Assembly: GCF_014489635.1 (NCBI RefSeq)
Contig: NZ_CP060828.1
Span: forward strand, 1,736,001 to 1,800,000
DNA length: 64,000 bases
Reading direction: 5' to 3'
DNA from: Streptomyces roseirectus
GTDB lineage: Bacteria; Actinomycetota; Actinomycetes; Streptomycetales; Streptomycetaceae
Position 1 is the first letter of the stretch, and every line of letters begins with the position of its first letter. The translations under genes were made by a program, and so were the position numbers. Of the stretch, positions 35,074 to 43,789 are shown piece by piece. The notes beneath the pieces were generated by a model that ran no database searches, was not told the origin of the DNA, and saw only the letters and a list, made by a program, of their open reading frames with translations.

Positions 35074-36923
35074 CTACGGCGTGTAGACCGTCGGCCTCGG
35101 TGCCGTCGGCATCCCGGCGCCGATGAAGAAGCTGGGGTGCGAGGGCTGGTTGTAGGCGGTGTTCTGCCAGGCCAGGCCCGTGCGGTACATGGTGTCGTGC
35201 AGCAGGGTCGTGATCTTCGTGGACGTCTCGTGCGGCGTCGAGTAGATCCTCAGGGCCCGGTTGTCGGACGTCGCCCAGACGACTTCCTCGCGCCAGTCGC
35301 CCAGGATGTCGCCGGAGAGCGCCGGGGTCGCCTTCGTGCCGTTGGTTGGAGTGGACGCCGGAGCCGGTCAGCAGCCGGGTGTCGGACGCGGTGCCGTACT
35401 TGTCGATCCGGGTGCCGTCGAGGAGTTCGCGGACGGTGTCGCCGTCCCACCAGGACAGGAAGTTGACGGAGGACGGCTCACGTCCCTTGGCCGCGCCGCC
35501 CTCGTCGCGGATCGAGGTGTCCGAGGCCGACCAGACCTCGGCGCCGTCGTTGCCCGCCCAGACGTCCCCGGCGACTCCGCGCCCGTTGTCGCAGCAGACG
35601 GCAAGCGACCAACTCACCGTGCCGTTCGCGGGGTTGATGTAGAGCTGGGCCGGCTGCGACGTCGACTCCGAGACCTTGAAGTACTCCAGGCCCGCGCGCG
35701 AGGGGTCGAGGTCGCCGAGGTGCTGGGCGTCGCCGTGGCCCGTCCGGGTCGTCCACAGCCCGCTGCCGTTGTCGTCGACGGCCATCGCGCCGTACACGAT
35801 CTCGTCCCTGCCGTCGTTGTCGACGTCCCCGACGGACAGGCTGTGCGAGCCCTGACCGTCGTACCCCCTACCGGAGTTGGTGGAGGAGCTGGTGTCGAAG
35901 GTCCAGCGGCGGGTGAAGGCACCGCCGCGCCAGTCCCAGGCGGCGATCACACTGCGCGTGCAGTAGCCGCGCGCCATGATCAGCGAGGGCCGGGCGCCGT
36001 CGAGGTAGGCGGTGCCGGCGAGGAAGCGGTCGACGCGGTTGCCGTACGAGTCGCCCCAGGAGGAGACCGTGCCGCGCGCGGGGACGTAGTCGACGCTCTG
36101 CATCGCGCGCCCGGTCCGGCCGTCGAACATGGTCAGGTACTCCGGGCCCGACAGCACGTACCCGCTCGAATTGCGGTGGTCCGCGCCGGAGTTGCCGATG
36201 ACCGTGCCGGCGCCGTCGACCGTGCCGTCCGCCGTCTTCACGGCGACCTCGGCCTTGCGGTCGCCGTCGTAGTCGTACACCTGGAACTGCGTGTAGTGCG
36301 CGCCGGAGCGGATGTTGCGGCCCAGGTCGATGCGCCACAGCCGGGTGCCGTCGAGCTTGATCCCGTCGAGGACCGTGTTCCCGGTGTACCCGGACTGGGA
36401 GTTGTCCTTCGCGTTGGTCGGCTGCCACTTGAGGACGAAGTCCAGCGCGCCGTCGCCGTCGAGGTCGCCGACGGACGCGTCGTTGGCCTCGTAGGTGTAG
36501 GCGACACCGTCGGGCGTGGTGCCGCCGGCGGGCGGGGTGAGCGGAACGTCCTTGTATCCGGTGCGGAGTTGGACCGCGTGCACGGAGTCGGCCTGGGCGG
36601 GGGTGCCGGAGTGGAAGAAGTTCGTCGAGCCGCTGACCGGCGTCGAGTTGACCTTCGTGCCGGCCCGGTAGACGTTGAAGGAGACGTCGTTGGCGTCGGT
36701 TCCCAGCCAGCGCCAGCTGACCAGGTTCCCGGTGTCGGTGTGGACGCTCACCACGCCCCGGTCCAGCGCCTCGGCCTGGCGCGCGGTGGCGGCGCTCGCG
36801 GGGTGCGGGGCGAGGGCGACAAGTCCCATTCCTAGCAGGGCCGTTGCGGTGAGGAGGGCGAGGCTGTGTCTACGGTGGGGGGACGCTTCGGGGACGGGGT
36901 TCCTTCGGTGCGGGTGATGCATG
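35074..36923 (-). pseudogene. rhamnogalacturonan lyase PL11 (YesW/YesX-like), frameshifted near its C-terminus
   Basis: The frame starting at the ATG at 36923 encodes a signal peptide (MHHPHRRN..., ending ASA) and the PL11 beta-propeller with EALDRGVVSVHT, SWRWLGTDANDVSFNVYRAG, and DLDGDGALDFVLKWQPTN calcium-type repeats. At about 35344 an extra base in a CC (plus GG) run shifts the frame after GSGVHSN. The other frame then restores the expected end: NGTKATPALSGDILGDWREEVVW to PRPTVYTP and TAG at 35074. Without the extra base the protein would be about 616 residues. A real pseudogene or a single-base sequencing error are both possible. PL11 enzymes cut pectin rhamnogalacturonan I. Confidence 0.88.
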
Positions 36924-37115
36924 GTGGGGGTTGGGAACTGTTGCTCTGTGACTGAGCGGGAGTGGAGTGTGTTCTGGTGTCCATGGGTGATTTCCGGAGG
37001 TGGAGGGGACCGGATTCCGCAGGTGCGGATATGCGTTCGTCGAACGCGTGACCTTTGCGTGTGGTGGTCGTTGTGTACGACGAAAGGGTCATCGGCCGGA
37101 GGGCGAGGCGGCGGG

Positions 37116-38677
37116 GTGGGCGGGTTGCGGAAGGTGGCGGCGTCGTTCGTGGTGCCGGGCCCGTCCGGGGTAGCGGTCCGTGACCGGCTCAAGCACCTCA
37201 CCGGCCGGGACGAGGAGGTGCTGCGGCTGGTGGGCGCGCATCTGGGGCGTCTGGCGGCCTTGGATCTCAAGACCCGGTGCGCCGACGGCCTCGACCACGA
37301 CTCGGACACGTGGGCAAAGCGCAAGCGGGATCTGACGGCCGGGTCGTCGTCGCGGTGGGCCGGGAGCATCACCAAGGCCACCCACGATCAGTGGGCACTC
37401 TCCCGCCGCTGCCAGTACGCGCACCTCCAGAGCCTGGAGGCAGGAGTCCGCACCCTGCGGCACCGGCTGTCGCTCCCCGTCGGGGAGAAGGGCACCCGAC
37501 GCACGCCCGGCGGGTACCGGTCCCGTCGCGAGTGGTTCACGAAGTCCCGTCGCCTGGCAGACCTGGAGCACCGTCTCGACACCGTGCGTGCCGAGTGGGC
37601 GGCGGGTGTCGTGCACGTCGTGCGCGGCGGACGACGGCTGCTGAACACCCGGCATCACCTCGACGCCGCCGGGCTGACCGAGCCTCAGTGGCGGGAACGC
37701 CGGGAGGCGGAACGCTGGTTCCTGGCAGCCGACGGCGAGTCCGGCAAACGCTTCGGCAACGAGACCGTCCGCGTCACCCCCGACGGCGAGATCAGCCTCG
37801 AACTCCCCGCGCCACTGGCCCACCTCGCCAACAGTCCGCACGGCCGTTACACCCTCACCTCCACGATCGCCTTCGCGCACCGGGGCGCCGAGTGGCGTGA
37901 CCGTGTCGAGGGGAACCGGGCCGTGGCCTACCGCATCCACCACGACGTGACCCGTGGCCGCTGGTATGTCACCGCGTCCTGGACCCGGCCCGTCGTCAAG
38001 ACCGTGCCCCTGGAAACCGCACGCGCCCAGGGCCTGATCGGCGTCGACACCAACGCAGACCACTTCACCGCCTACCACCTCGACCCACACGGCAACCCCG
38101 TCGGCGGCCCCAAGCGGTTCTTCTACGACCTGTCCGGCACCGCCGACCACCGTGACGCCCAGATCCGGCACGCCATCACTCGCCTCCTCCACTTCGCGAA
38201 ACGCACGGGTGCGCAGGCGATCGGGATCGAGGACCTGGACTTCACCGCCGAGAACTCAAAGCCCGGCTCGTCCCCATGGCCGCCGAACACGGCCTGTCCA
38301 TCGTCGCCGTCGACCCGGCATACACCTCGATGTGGGGCGACGAGCATTGGCGCAAGCCGCTGACCAACAGGACTCGCAAGATGTCCCGACACGATGCCGC
38401 GAGCATCGCGATCGGGCGACGCGCCCTCGGACACCCGATCCGGCGTCGGGCGGCACCACCCCGTGCACACCAGAGCGATGTGCACGGGCATCGGACCACC
38501 CAGGCCGGACCAGGCGAACGAGGGCGTGAGGAAACCCGCCCCCGCATTCCCGGACCACGCACAGGATGCGTGCCGCCCGAAGCGGAGCGAACGCGGGAGA
38601 CCAGGACACCCAAAACCGTTCGGGATGTCCGCAGTACACAGGTTTGGGTCCAAGACTCACTCCTGCTCACTGACTAG
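37116..38677 (+). pseudogene. tnpB: TnpB/IS605 OrfB-type transposase-associated nuclease gene, internally deleted
   Basis: The first part (GTG near 37116) encodes an OrfB/TnpB-like protein with an alpha-helical N-terminal region, RuvC-I at GVDTNADHFTAY and RuvC-II at AIGIEDLDF. Right after TAENS (about 38258) the frame changes: the next frame resumes with LKARLV, PMAAEHGLSIVAVDPAYTSMWGDEHWRKPL and RuvC-III SRHDAASIAIGRRALG, ending TAG at 38677. About 20 residues found in intact relatives appear missing at the joint, so the gene is broken. No partner tnpA is present. Flanking insertion ends were not identified. Such genes encode RNA-guided nucleases in IS200/IS605 elements. Confidence 0.82.
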
Positions 38678-38688
38678 GAACGGTGGGC

Positions 38689-38751
38689 GGATTTCCAGGG
38701 CGCCGTTTTGGATTTCTAGGGCGCCCTCCTGGATTTCTAGGGGGCCTTCCT
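38689..38751. repeat. three 21-bp tandem repeats at the 3' end of a methyltransferase gene
   Basis: Copies begin at 38689, 38710 and 38731, each GGATTTCYAGGGSGCC plus five variable bases. On the minus strand the unit is seven codons and includes the TAG stop of the methyltransferase (TGG in the most distal copy). The array therefore duplicates the end of the gene and the sequence just after it. Confidence 0.75.
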
Positions 38752-39480
38752 GAACGCCCGCACCCTGAACTCCGGGTCGGGCCTGGGCCTTTCCTGGTCC
38801 GGCAGAGCGGCCAGGCGCCGCGCGAAGCCGTCCGCGAGGGGGTGTCCCGGGGGCAGCGTCATGAACCAGCCGCGCCTGAGGTCCGTGATGGTCCGGCGCG
38901 GGCTGCGCCCCTGGCCCCGGCCGGTGAACCGGGCCTCCCCCGCCGCGACGAGGCCCGCCTCGGCCGCGTACGCCTCGACCCGCGCGGACGCGTCCGGCAC
39001 CGGGGAGGCGGGGCGGGCCGCCATCACGGCGTCGATGTCACTGCCGACGTTGTGCGAGGGGCCCTTGTCGACCGTCGTGACATACACCCCGCCCGGCCGC
39101 AACAGACGCGCGCACTCCGCGATCGTCGCCCGCACCTCGCCCCGGCCCGGCAAGAGGTGCAGCAGCCAGACGCTGGTGACCGCGTCGAACGTGCCGTCCC
39201 TGAACGGGAGTTGCCTTCCGTCCGCGAGGACGATCGCGCCGGGGAGCCGCGCCGCCGCGTGCCGCGCCATGCCGTACGTCAGGTCGGCGCCGGTCACCCT
39301 CAGCGCCGGGCGGTCCTCAGCGAGGCGGCGAGTGACGATGCCGGTGCCGCAGCCCAGGTCGAGGAGGGTGCGGGCCGTGTCGGGGACCAGCCCGAGGACG
39401 GCACCGGCAGCGGCCTCGGCTCTGGGCTCACCGCCACGCAGGGCGTCGTAGCGTTCGGCTTCCTTGTCGTAGTCGAGCAT
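38737..39480 (-). CDS. class I SAM-dependent methyltransferase
   Basis: 247 residues from the ATG at 39480 (MLDYDKEAERYDALRGGEPRA). Motif I LLDLGCGTGIVTRRLAE lies near 42-58, followed by VTGADLTYGMAR and FDAVTSVWLLHLLPG (about 98-112). The protein resembles UbiE/COQ5-like small-molecule methyltransferases. A longer in-frame start at 39531 would overlap the neighbouring pterin dehydratase gene by 11 bp and lacks a good ribosome binding site. The stop lies inside a 21-bp repeat array. Substrate unknown. Confidence 0.88.
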   Translation of the reverse strand: MLDYDKEAERYDALRGGEPRAEAAAGAVLGLVPDTARTLLDLGCGTGIVTRRLAEDRPALRVTGADLTYGMARHAAARLPGAIVLADGRQLPFRDGTFDAVTSVWLLHLLPGRGEVRATIAECARLLRPGGVYVTTVDKGPSHNVGSDIDAVMAARPASPVPDASARVEAYAAEAGLVAAGEARFTGRGQGRSPRRTITDLRRGWFMTLPPGHPLADGFARRLAALPDQERPRPDPEFRVRAFRKAP

Positions 39481-39520
39481 GGCGGGGGCGCCCCCTGGGT
39501 CTGCTGTGATGTGTAATGCA

Positions 39521-39826
39521 CTACACCGCACCCTGCCCCGCAGCCACCCCCTCCACCCGCCGCGCCAGCTCGAAGTCCAGCCCGGTCAGCGCGCCGCCGG
39601 CGGAATGCGTGGAGACGGCCAGCCGCACGGTGTCGTACCCGAGTGTCAGCTCGGAGTGATGGTTCAACTCGTCCTGGATCCGGGCCACATGGCCGACGAA
39701 GGCAGCGGCGTCCGCATGGGAGGAAAACCGGTACGAGCGGCTGAGGTTCCCCGACTCGACGGACCAGCCCGGCAGTTCGGCCAGCCGTTCCTCGATCTCC
39801 TTCTGGGACAGGGGCTCGGCGGACAT
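39521..39826 (-). CDS. 4a-hydroxytetrahydrobiopterin dehydratase (pterin carbinolamine dehydratase)
   Basis: 101 residues, typical length for the family. The signature is complete: ELNHHSELTLGYDTVRLAVSTH with paired histidines (about 56-57), a later STHSAGG and the Asp in LTGLDFELA. The enzyme removes water from 4a-hydroxy-tetrahydropterin to recycle the cofactor of aromatic amino-acid hydroxylases. No hydroxylase is adjacent. GAAGGGAA precedes the ATG. Confidence 0.95.
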   Translation of the reverse strand: MSAEPLSQKEIEERLAELPGWSVESGNLSRSYRFSSHADAAAFVGHVARIQDELNHHSELTLGYDTVRLAVSTHSAGGALTGLDFELARRVEGVAAGQGAV

Positions 39827-39880
39827 GGCACTGTTCCCTTCGCTGGGTTCCCTCTCGCGGAGTTCCCCTTCAGCCTGCCA

Positions 39881-40972
39881 CTACCGCGCCCGCCCCGCCC
39901 ACTCGGCGGCGAAGTCGTCGGCCAGTGCCGCGATCCGGGCACGCCCCTCGACCTGTTCGACCCAGCGCTGCGGCAGCGCGAGGTCGCCGTGCATCACGCC
40001 TAGGAGGTTCCCGCAGAGCGACCCCGTGGAGTCGCTGTCGCCGGAGTGGTTGACCGACAGCAACAGGGCGCTCTCGACGTCGGGTTCGGCGAGGGCCGCG
40101 TACACGGCCATGGCCAGCGCCTCCTCGGCGACCCAGCCCTCGCCCAGTTCCTCGACCTTGGAGGCGTGGGCCCCGTCGTAGGAGGCGAGTTCGAGGGCCC
40201 GGCGCAGGGCGGTCGCCGTCTCCTCGTGGCGGGGGTAGGGCGCGAGGAGGCGCAGGGTGCGCAGGACGGCGGCCTCCAGGGACTCGCCGCGCACCAGGTG
40301 GGCGACGATCGCGGCGAACGCTCCGGCCGCGTAGTAGCCGGTCGGGTGCCCGTGGGTGAGCTGCGCGCAGCGGGCGGCGAACCCGAAGGCGGTGCCGGGG
40401 TCGGCGCCGGTCAGCCCGAAGGGCGCCGACCGCATGACGGTGCCGCACCCCTTCGAGTCCGGGTTGACGCGGCCGGGCTCACCGAGTTCGGACCAGGCGG
40501 CGTCGGAGTGGGGGACGCCGAGCCCGGAGAGGCAGGCGCTGCCGGGGGCGCGGCGGGCGTAGAGCCAGGGTTCGTCGACGAGCCCGCCGGAGGGTCCCTC
40601 GTAGGCGGGGCCGCCGTCGGGGCGGGGCACCGTCTGGGTGTGCAGCCAGCGGTCGTAGGCCCAGCGGATCACGCGGGTGCGTTCGACCTGGCGTCGGCCG
40701 AGGCGTTCGCTCTCCTTGATCTGGCGCAGGCCCTCGACGGTGAAGAGGGTCATCTGGGTGTCGTCGCTGACGCGGCCGAGGATGTTGTCGCCGTCCGGTA
40801 CGTAATGTGTGACACCTCGCGGGCCGTGGGCGGCGCGGATGCGGTCCAGGGACAGGAACTCGACGGGATAGCCGAGGGCGTCGCCGACGGCCCCGCCGAG
40901 CAGGCAGCCGCGCACCCGGGCCCGGTACACGGCCTCCGCCTCGAAGGACCGCGGCTTCCACGGCTCGGTCAT
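39881..40972 (-). CDS. ADP-ribosylglycohydrolase family protein
   Basis: 363 residues, all-alpha ADP-ribosylhydrolase fold. Metal-binding motifs: LLGGAVGDALGYPVEFL (25-40), VSDDTQMTLFTVEGL (68-82, Asp pair for magnesium) and VNHSGDSDSTGSLCGNLLG (about 305-323). These enzymes remove ADP-ribose from arginine or DNA-linked sites, or act as ADP-ribosyl-acceptor hydrolases. AAGGAGAG precedes the ATG. It is divergent from an HTH regulator across 60 bp, so the two may be co-regulated. Confidence 0.92.
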   Translation of the reverse strand: MTEPWKPRSFEAEAVYRARVRGCLLGGAVGDALGYPVEFLSLDRIRAAHGPRGVTHYVPDGDNILGRVSDDTQMTLFTVEGLRQIKESERLGRRQVERTRVIRWAYDRWLHTQTVPRPDGGPAYEGPSGGLVDEPWLYARRAPGSACLSGLGVPHSDAAWSELGEPGRVNPDSKGCGTVMRSAPFGLTGADPGTAFGFAARCAQLTHGHPTGYYAAGAFAAIVAHLVRGESLEAAVLRTLRLLAPYPRHEETATALRRALELASYDGAHASKVEELGEGWVAEEALAMAVYAALAEPDVESALLLSVNHSGDSDSTGSLCGNLLGVMHGDLALPQRWVEQVEGRARIAALADDFAAEWAGRAR

Positions 40973-41032
40973 CTGCTCGGCTCTCCTTCTCGCCCGTCCG
41001 GTTCCGGGCTCCGGTCAACTACGGTCGCCCTC

Positions 41033-41860
41033 ATGACCATTGTCCCGAGCGGCGCCGCCCCCTCGTCCACCGCCCCTGCCCAAGGCGCCGGACCACTGCT
41101 GCGAGCGTGGCGGCAGCGGCGTCGGCTCAGCCAGTTGGAGCTGGCGCTGCGCGCGGAGTCGTCGGCGCGGCACATCAGCTTCGTCGAGACGGGGCGGGCG
41201 AGGCCCAGCGAGGAGATGGTGCTGAGGCTCGCCGAGCATCTGGAGGTGCCGGTGCGGGAGCGCAACGCCCTTCTGCTGGCGGCGGGTTACGCCCCGCGCT
41301 TCACCGAGACCCCGCTCGACGACCCGGCGCTCGACGGGGTGCGCGCGGGCCTGGAGCGGCTGATCCGGGGCTACGAGCCGTACCCGGCGCTGGTGGTGGA
41401 CGGTGTCTACACGGTCGTCGCCGCGAACCGCGGCATCGCGATGCTCCTGGACGGTGTCGACGAGGCGCTGCTCACGCCGCCCCTCAACGCGATGCGGCTG
41501 ACCCTGCACCCGGGCGGTCTCGCGCCGCGCGTGCTGAACCTGCGGGAGTGGCGCGGGCATCTCCTGCACCAGATGGAGCGCCAGCTCGCCCTCCACCGGT
41601 CGCCGAGGCTGCGGGAGTTGTACGAGGAGGTCGCCGCGTACCCGGTGCCTGCCAGCGCGCCCGGGGACGGGTCCGGCGGTGAAGTGCCGGATTTCGCGCT
41701 GCCCTTGCGGATCACGCACGAGGGTCGCACCCTGTCGTTCGTGTCGTCGATCTCCACGTTCAACACCCCGATGGACGTGACGGTCGCCGAACTGGCCGTG
41801 GAGACGTTTCTGCCGGCCGACCCGGCGACGGCGAAACACCTTCAGGCGTACGCGTCCTGA
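41033..41860 (+). CDS. XRE-type HTH regulator with MmyB-like C-terminal domain
   Basis: 275 residues starting MTIVPSG. The HTH (about 24-78) reads RRLSQLELALRAESSARHISFVETGRARPSEEM, a Cro/C1-type fold. The C-terminal MmyB-like domain (about 100-265) has a PAS-like ligand fold: YEPYPALVVDGVYTVVAANRG and NLREWRGHLLHQMERQLAL. Family members sense fatty acids or related ligands. No clear ribosome binding site precedes the ATG and a TACGGT hexamer lies about 7 bp upstream, so a leaderless transcript is likely. It is divergent from the ADP-ribosylglycohydrolase gene and may regulate it. Confidence 0.88.
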   Translation: MTIVPSGAAPSSTAPAQGAGPLLRAWRQRRRLSQLELALRAESSARHISFVETGRARPSEEMVLRLAEHLEVPVRERNALLLAAGYAPRFTETPLDDPALDGVRAGLERLIRGYEPYPALVVDGVYTVVAANRGIAMLLDGVDEALLTPPLNAMRLTLHPGGLAPRVLNLREWRGHLLHQMERQLALHRSPRLRELYEEVAAYPVPASAPGDGSGGEVPDFALPLRITHEGRTLSFVSSISTFNTPMDVTVAELAVETFLPADPATAKHLQAYAS

Positions 41861-41920
41861 CAAAGGATCAGTGCGGTGCGCATCGGGGCGGGGCCGGGCG
41901 GGAAGGTAAAGCTGTGGTAC

Positions 41921-41962
41921 GTGATATGTCACGCACCACCTGAAAGGCGTACGATATATCAC
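41921..41962. repeat. direct repeat GATATRTCAC, 30 bp apart, before the DUF5753 regulator
   Basis: GATATGTCAC at 41923-41932 (within palindromic GTGATATGTCAC) and GATATATCAC at 41953-41962 are separated by exactly 30 bp, about three helical turns. They lie 110-150 bp upstream of the start at 42071 in an unusually AT-rich pocket, so they are a candidate operator pair. Confidence 0.5.
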
Positions 41963-42070
41963 ACATCATGCACCCGCAGTCTCGCCGCTGAATCTCTCTT
42001 CACACCCGTGAGACCCACACCGGAACATGACACACTGCACACAGTTCTCGACGCGTAGGGGAGACGTGGC

Positions 42071-42934
42071 GTGAGTGAGCGGCGGCCCGCGCCCACGGTG
42101 GGCCAGGTGGTACTCGGCAGACGGCTCCAGGAGCTGCGGGAGACGGCCGGCCTCGGCCGGGAGGAGGCGGCCCGGGCCCTGCGGGTGGCGCCCGCCACGG
42201 TCCGGCGCATGGAGACCGCCGAGGTCGCCCTGAAGATCCCGTACGTCCAGGTCCTGCTGGAGACGTACGGGGTGCCGAACGACGAGGCGGCGGCGTTCGT
42301 CATGCTCGCCGAGGACGCCAACCGGCCCGGCTGGTGGCAGCGGTTCCACGACGTGCTGCCCGAGTGGTTCAGCCTCTACGTCAGCCTGGAGGGCGCGGCG
42401 CGGATGATCCGCTCGTACGAGCCGCACTTCGTGCCCGGTCTGCTCCAGACGGAGAACTACGCGCGCGCGGTCCTCGAAGCGGGCACGGTCGGCCAGACCA
42501 CCCCCGAGACCATCGAGCGGCACGTCACCCTGCGGATGGCCCGGCAGGCCCTCCTGGAGCGTGACAACCCGCCGCACCTGTGGACCGTCATGGACGAGAC
42601 GGTGCTGCGCCGCCCGGTGAGCACCGACTGCTCGGTCATGCGCGAACAGCTCGACAAACTCATCGAGTTCAGCGAACGCGACCGCGTCACGCTCCAGATC
42701 TCCGAGTTCGCGGCAGGCCCGCACCCCGGGACGTACGCCCCCTTCTCCCTGTTCCGCTTCGCCGAACCCGAACTCCCCGACATGGTCGTCACCGAGTACC
42801 TGACCGGCGCCCTCTACCTGGACTCCCGCAAGGAGGTCTCGGCCCACCTCGAAGTCCTCGACCACATGACGACCCACGCGGCATCGGCACAACGCACCCA
42901 GCAGATCCTGCGCGAGATCCGCGACAGTTACTGA
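42071..42934 (+). CDS. HTH regulator with DUF5753 (Scr1-type antitoxin-like)
   Basis: 287 residues from GTG, with GTAGGGGAGA upstream. N-terminal XRE helix-turn-helix (about 10-70: LGRRLQELRETAGLGREEAARALRVAPATVRRMETAEVALK). The DUF5753 domain follows (about 90-280, with FHDVLPEWFSLYVSLEGAARMIRSYEPHFVPGLLQTENYARAVL). In streptomycetes such proteins are usually paired with a DUF397 protein; here the gene is followed after 14 bp by a DUF574 methyltransferase. No DUF397 gene is present. Confidence 0.92.
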   Translation: MSERRPAPTVGQVVLGRRLQELRETAGLGREEAARALRVAPATVRRMETAEVALKIPYVQVLLETYGVPNDEAAAFVMLAEDANRPGWWQRFHDVLPEWFSLYVSLEGAARMIRSYEPHFVPGLLQTENYARAVLEAGTVGQTTPETIERHVTLRMARQALLERDNPPHLWTVMDETVLRRPVSTDCSVMREQLDKLIEFSERDRVTLQISEFAAGPHPGTYAPFSLFRFAEPELPDMVVTEYLTGALYLDSRKEVSAHLEVLDHMTTHAASAQRTQQILREIRDSY

Positions 42935-42948
42935 GAGCGGCGGCGACC

Positions 42949-43749
42949 ATGACCGGACCCGACGGCGAGACCGTCCGTATCGACACCACGCGTCCGCACC
43001 CGGCGCGCGTGTACGACTGGTGGCTCGGCGGCAAGGACAACTACCCGGTGGACGAGGCGCTGGCGCGCCGGATCCTGGCGGTCGACCCGACCGTGGTGCG
43101 CGGCGCCCGTGCCAACCGGCGCTTCATGCAGCGCGCGGCGCGCACGGCCGCCGAGGCGGGGCTGCGGCAGTTCCTCGACGTCGGGACGGGCATCCCGACC
43201 GAGCCGAACCTGCACCAGGTCGTGCAGGGTGTCGTGCCCGAGGCGCGTGTGGTGTACGCCGACAACGACCCGATCGTCCTGCGGCACGCGCAGGCGCTGC
43301 TGCGGGGCACCCCCGAGGGCGTCACCCAGTACGTGCACGCCGACGTCCGCGACCACGCGTCCCTGCTGGCCGACGCCGCGAAGTCGCTGGATCTCTCCCG
43401 GCCGGTCGCCCTGTCGCTGGTGGCGCTCACGCACTACCTGGACGACGGTGTCCACGACCTGCTGAGGCGGTACGTCGACGCGCTGGCGCCCGGCAGCTGG
43501 CTGATCCTCTCGCAGGTCACGCCCGATCTGAACCCGGAGGAGGTCGCGCGGGCCACCGAGCAGTTCCGGCGCTCCGGTACCCCGTTCTTCCCCCGCCCGC
43601 TCCACGAGTTCGCCCGCTTCTTCGAGGGACTTGAGCTGCTGGGGCCCGGCGTGATCCCGGTGCCCGGGTGGCGGCCGGATCCCCAGGACGTGGCGGATCA
43701 GGCAGAGGGCATCGTGCCGGTGTACGCGGGGGTGGGACGCAAGGGGTGA
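42949..43749 (+). CDS. SAM-dependent methyltransferase, DUF574 family
   Basis: 266 residues. Family signatures: DTTRPHPARVYDWWLGGKDNYPVDEALARRIL (11-43) and LDVGTGIPTEPNLHQVV (about 74-90), a modified SAM motif I in which GxGxPT replaces GxGxG, then VVYADNDPIVLRHAQALL. Members are abundant in Streptomyces and their substrate is unknown. It starts 14 bp after the DUF5753 regulator stop, so the two form an operon; CGGCGACC precedes the ATG without a strong ribosome binding site, suggesting coupling. Confidence 0.92.
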   Translation: MTGPDGETVRIDTTRPHPARVYDWWLGGKDNYPVDEALARRILAVDPTVVRGARANRRFMQRAARTAAEAGLRQFLDVGTGIPTEPNLHQVVQGVVPEARVVYADNDPIVLRHAQALLRGTPEGVTQYVHADVRDHASLLADAAKSLDLSRPVALSLVALTHYLDDGVHDLLRRYVDALAPGSWLILSQVTPDLNPEEVARATEQFRRSGTPFFPRPLHEFARFFEGLELLGPGVIPVPGWRPDPQDVADQAEGIVPVYAGVGRKG

Positions 43750-43789
43750 GGGGCTGCCTCAGTGCCCGCCACGGCAGCCGCAACGCCCG

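Noticed and set aside
36921..37115. Extension of the TnpB reading frame to 36921
   Set aside because: The additional residues do not resemble TnpB N-termini and the segment overlaps the lyase start; a GTG near 37116 is more plausible.
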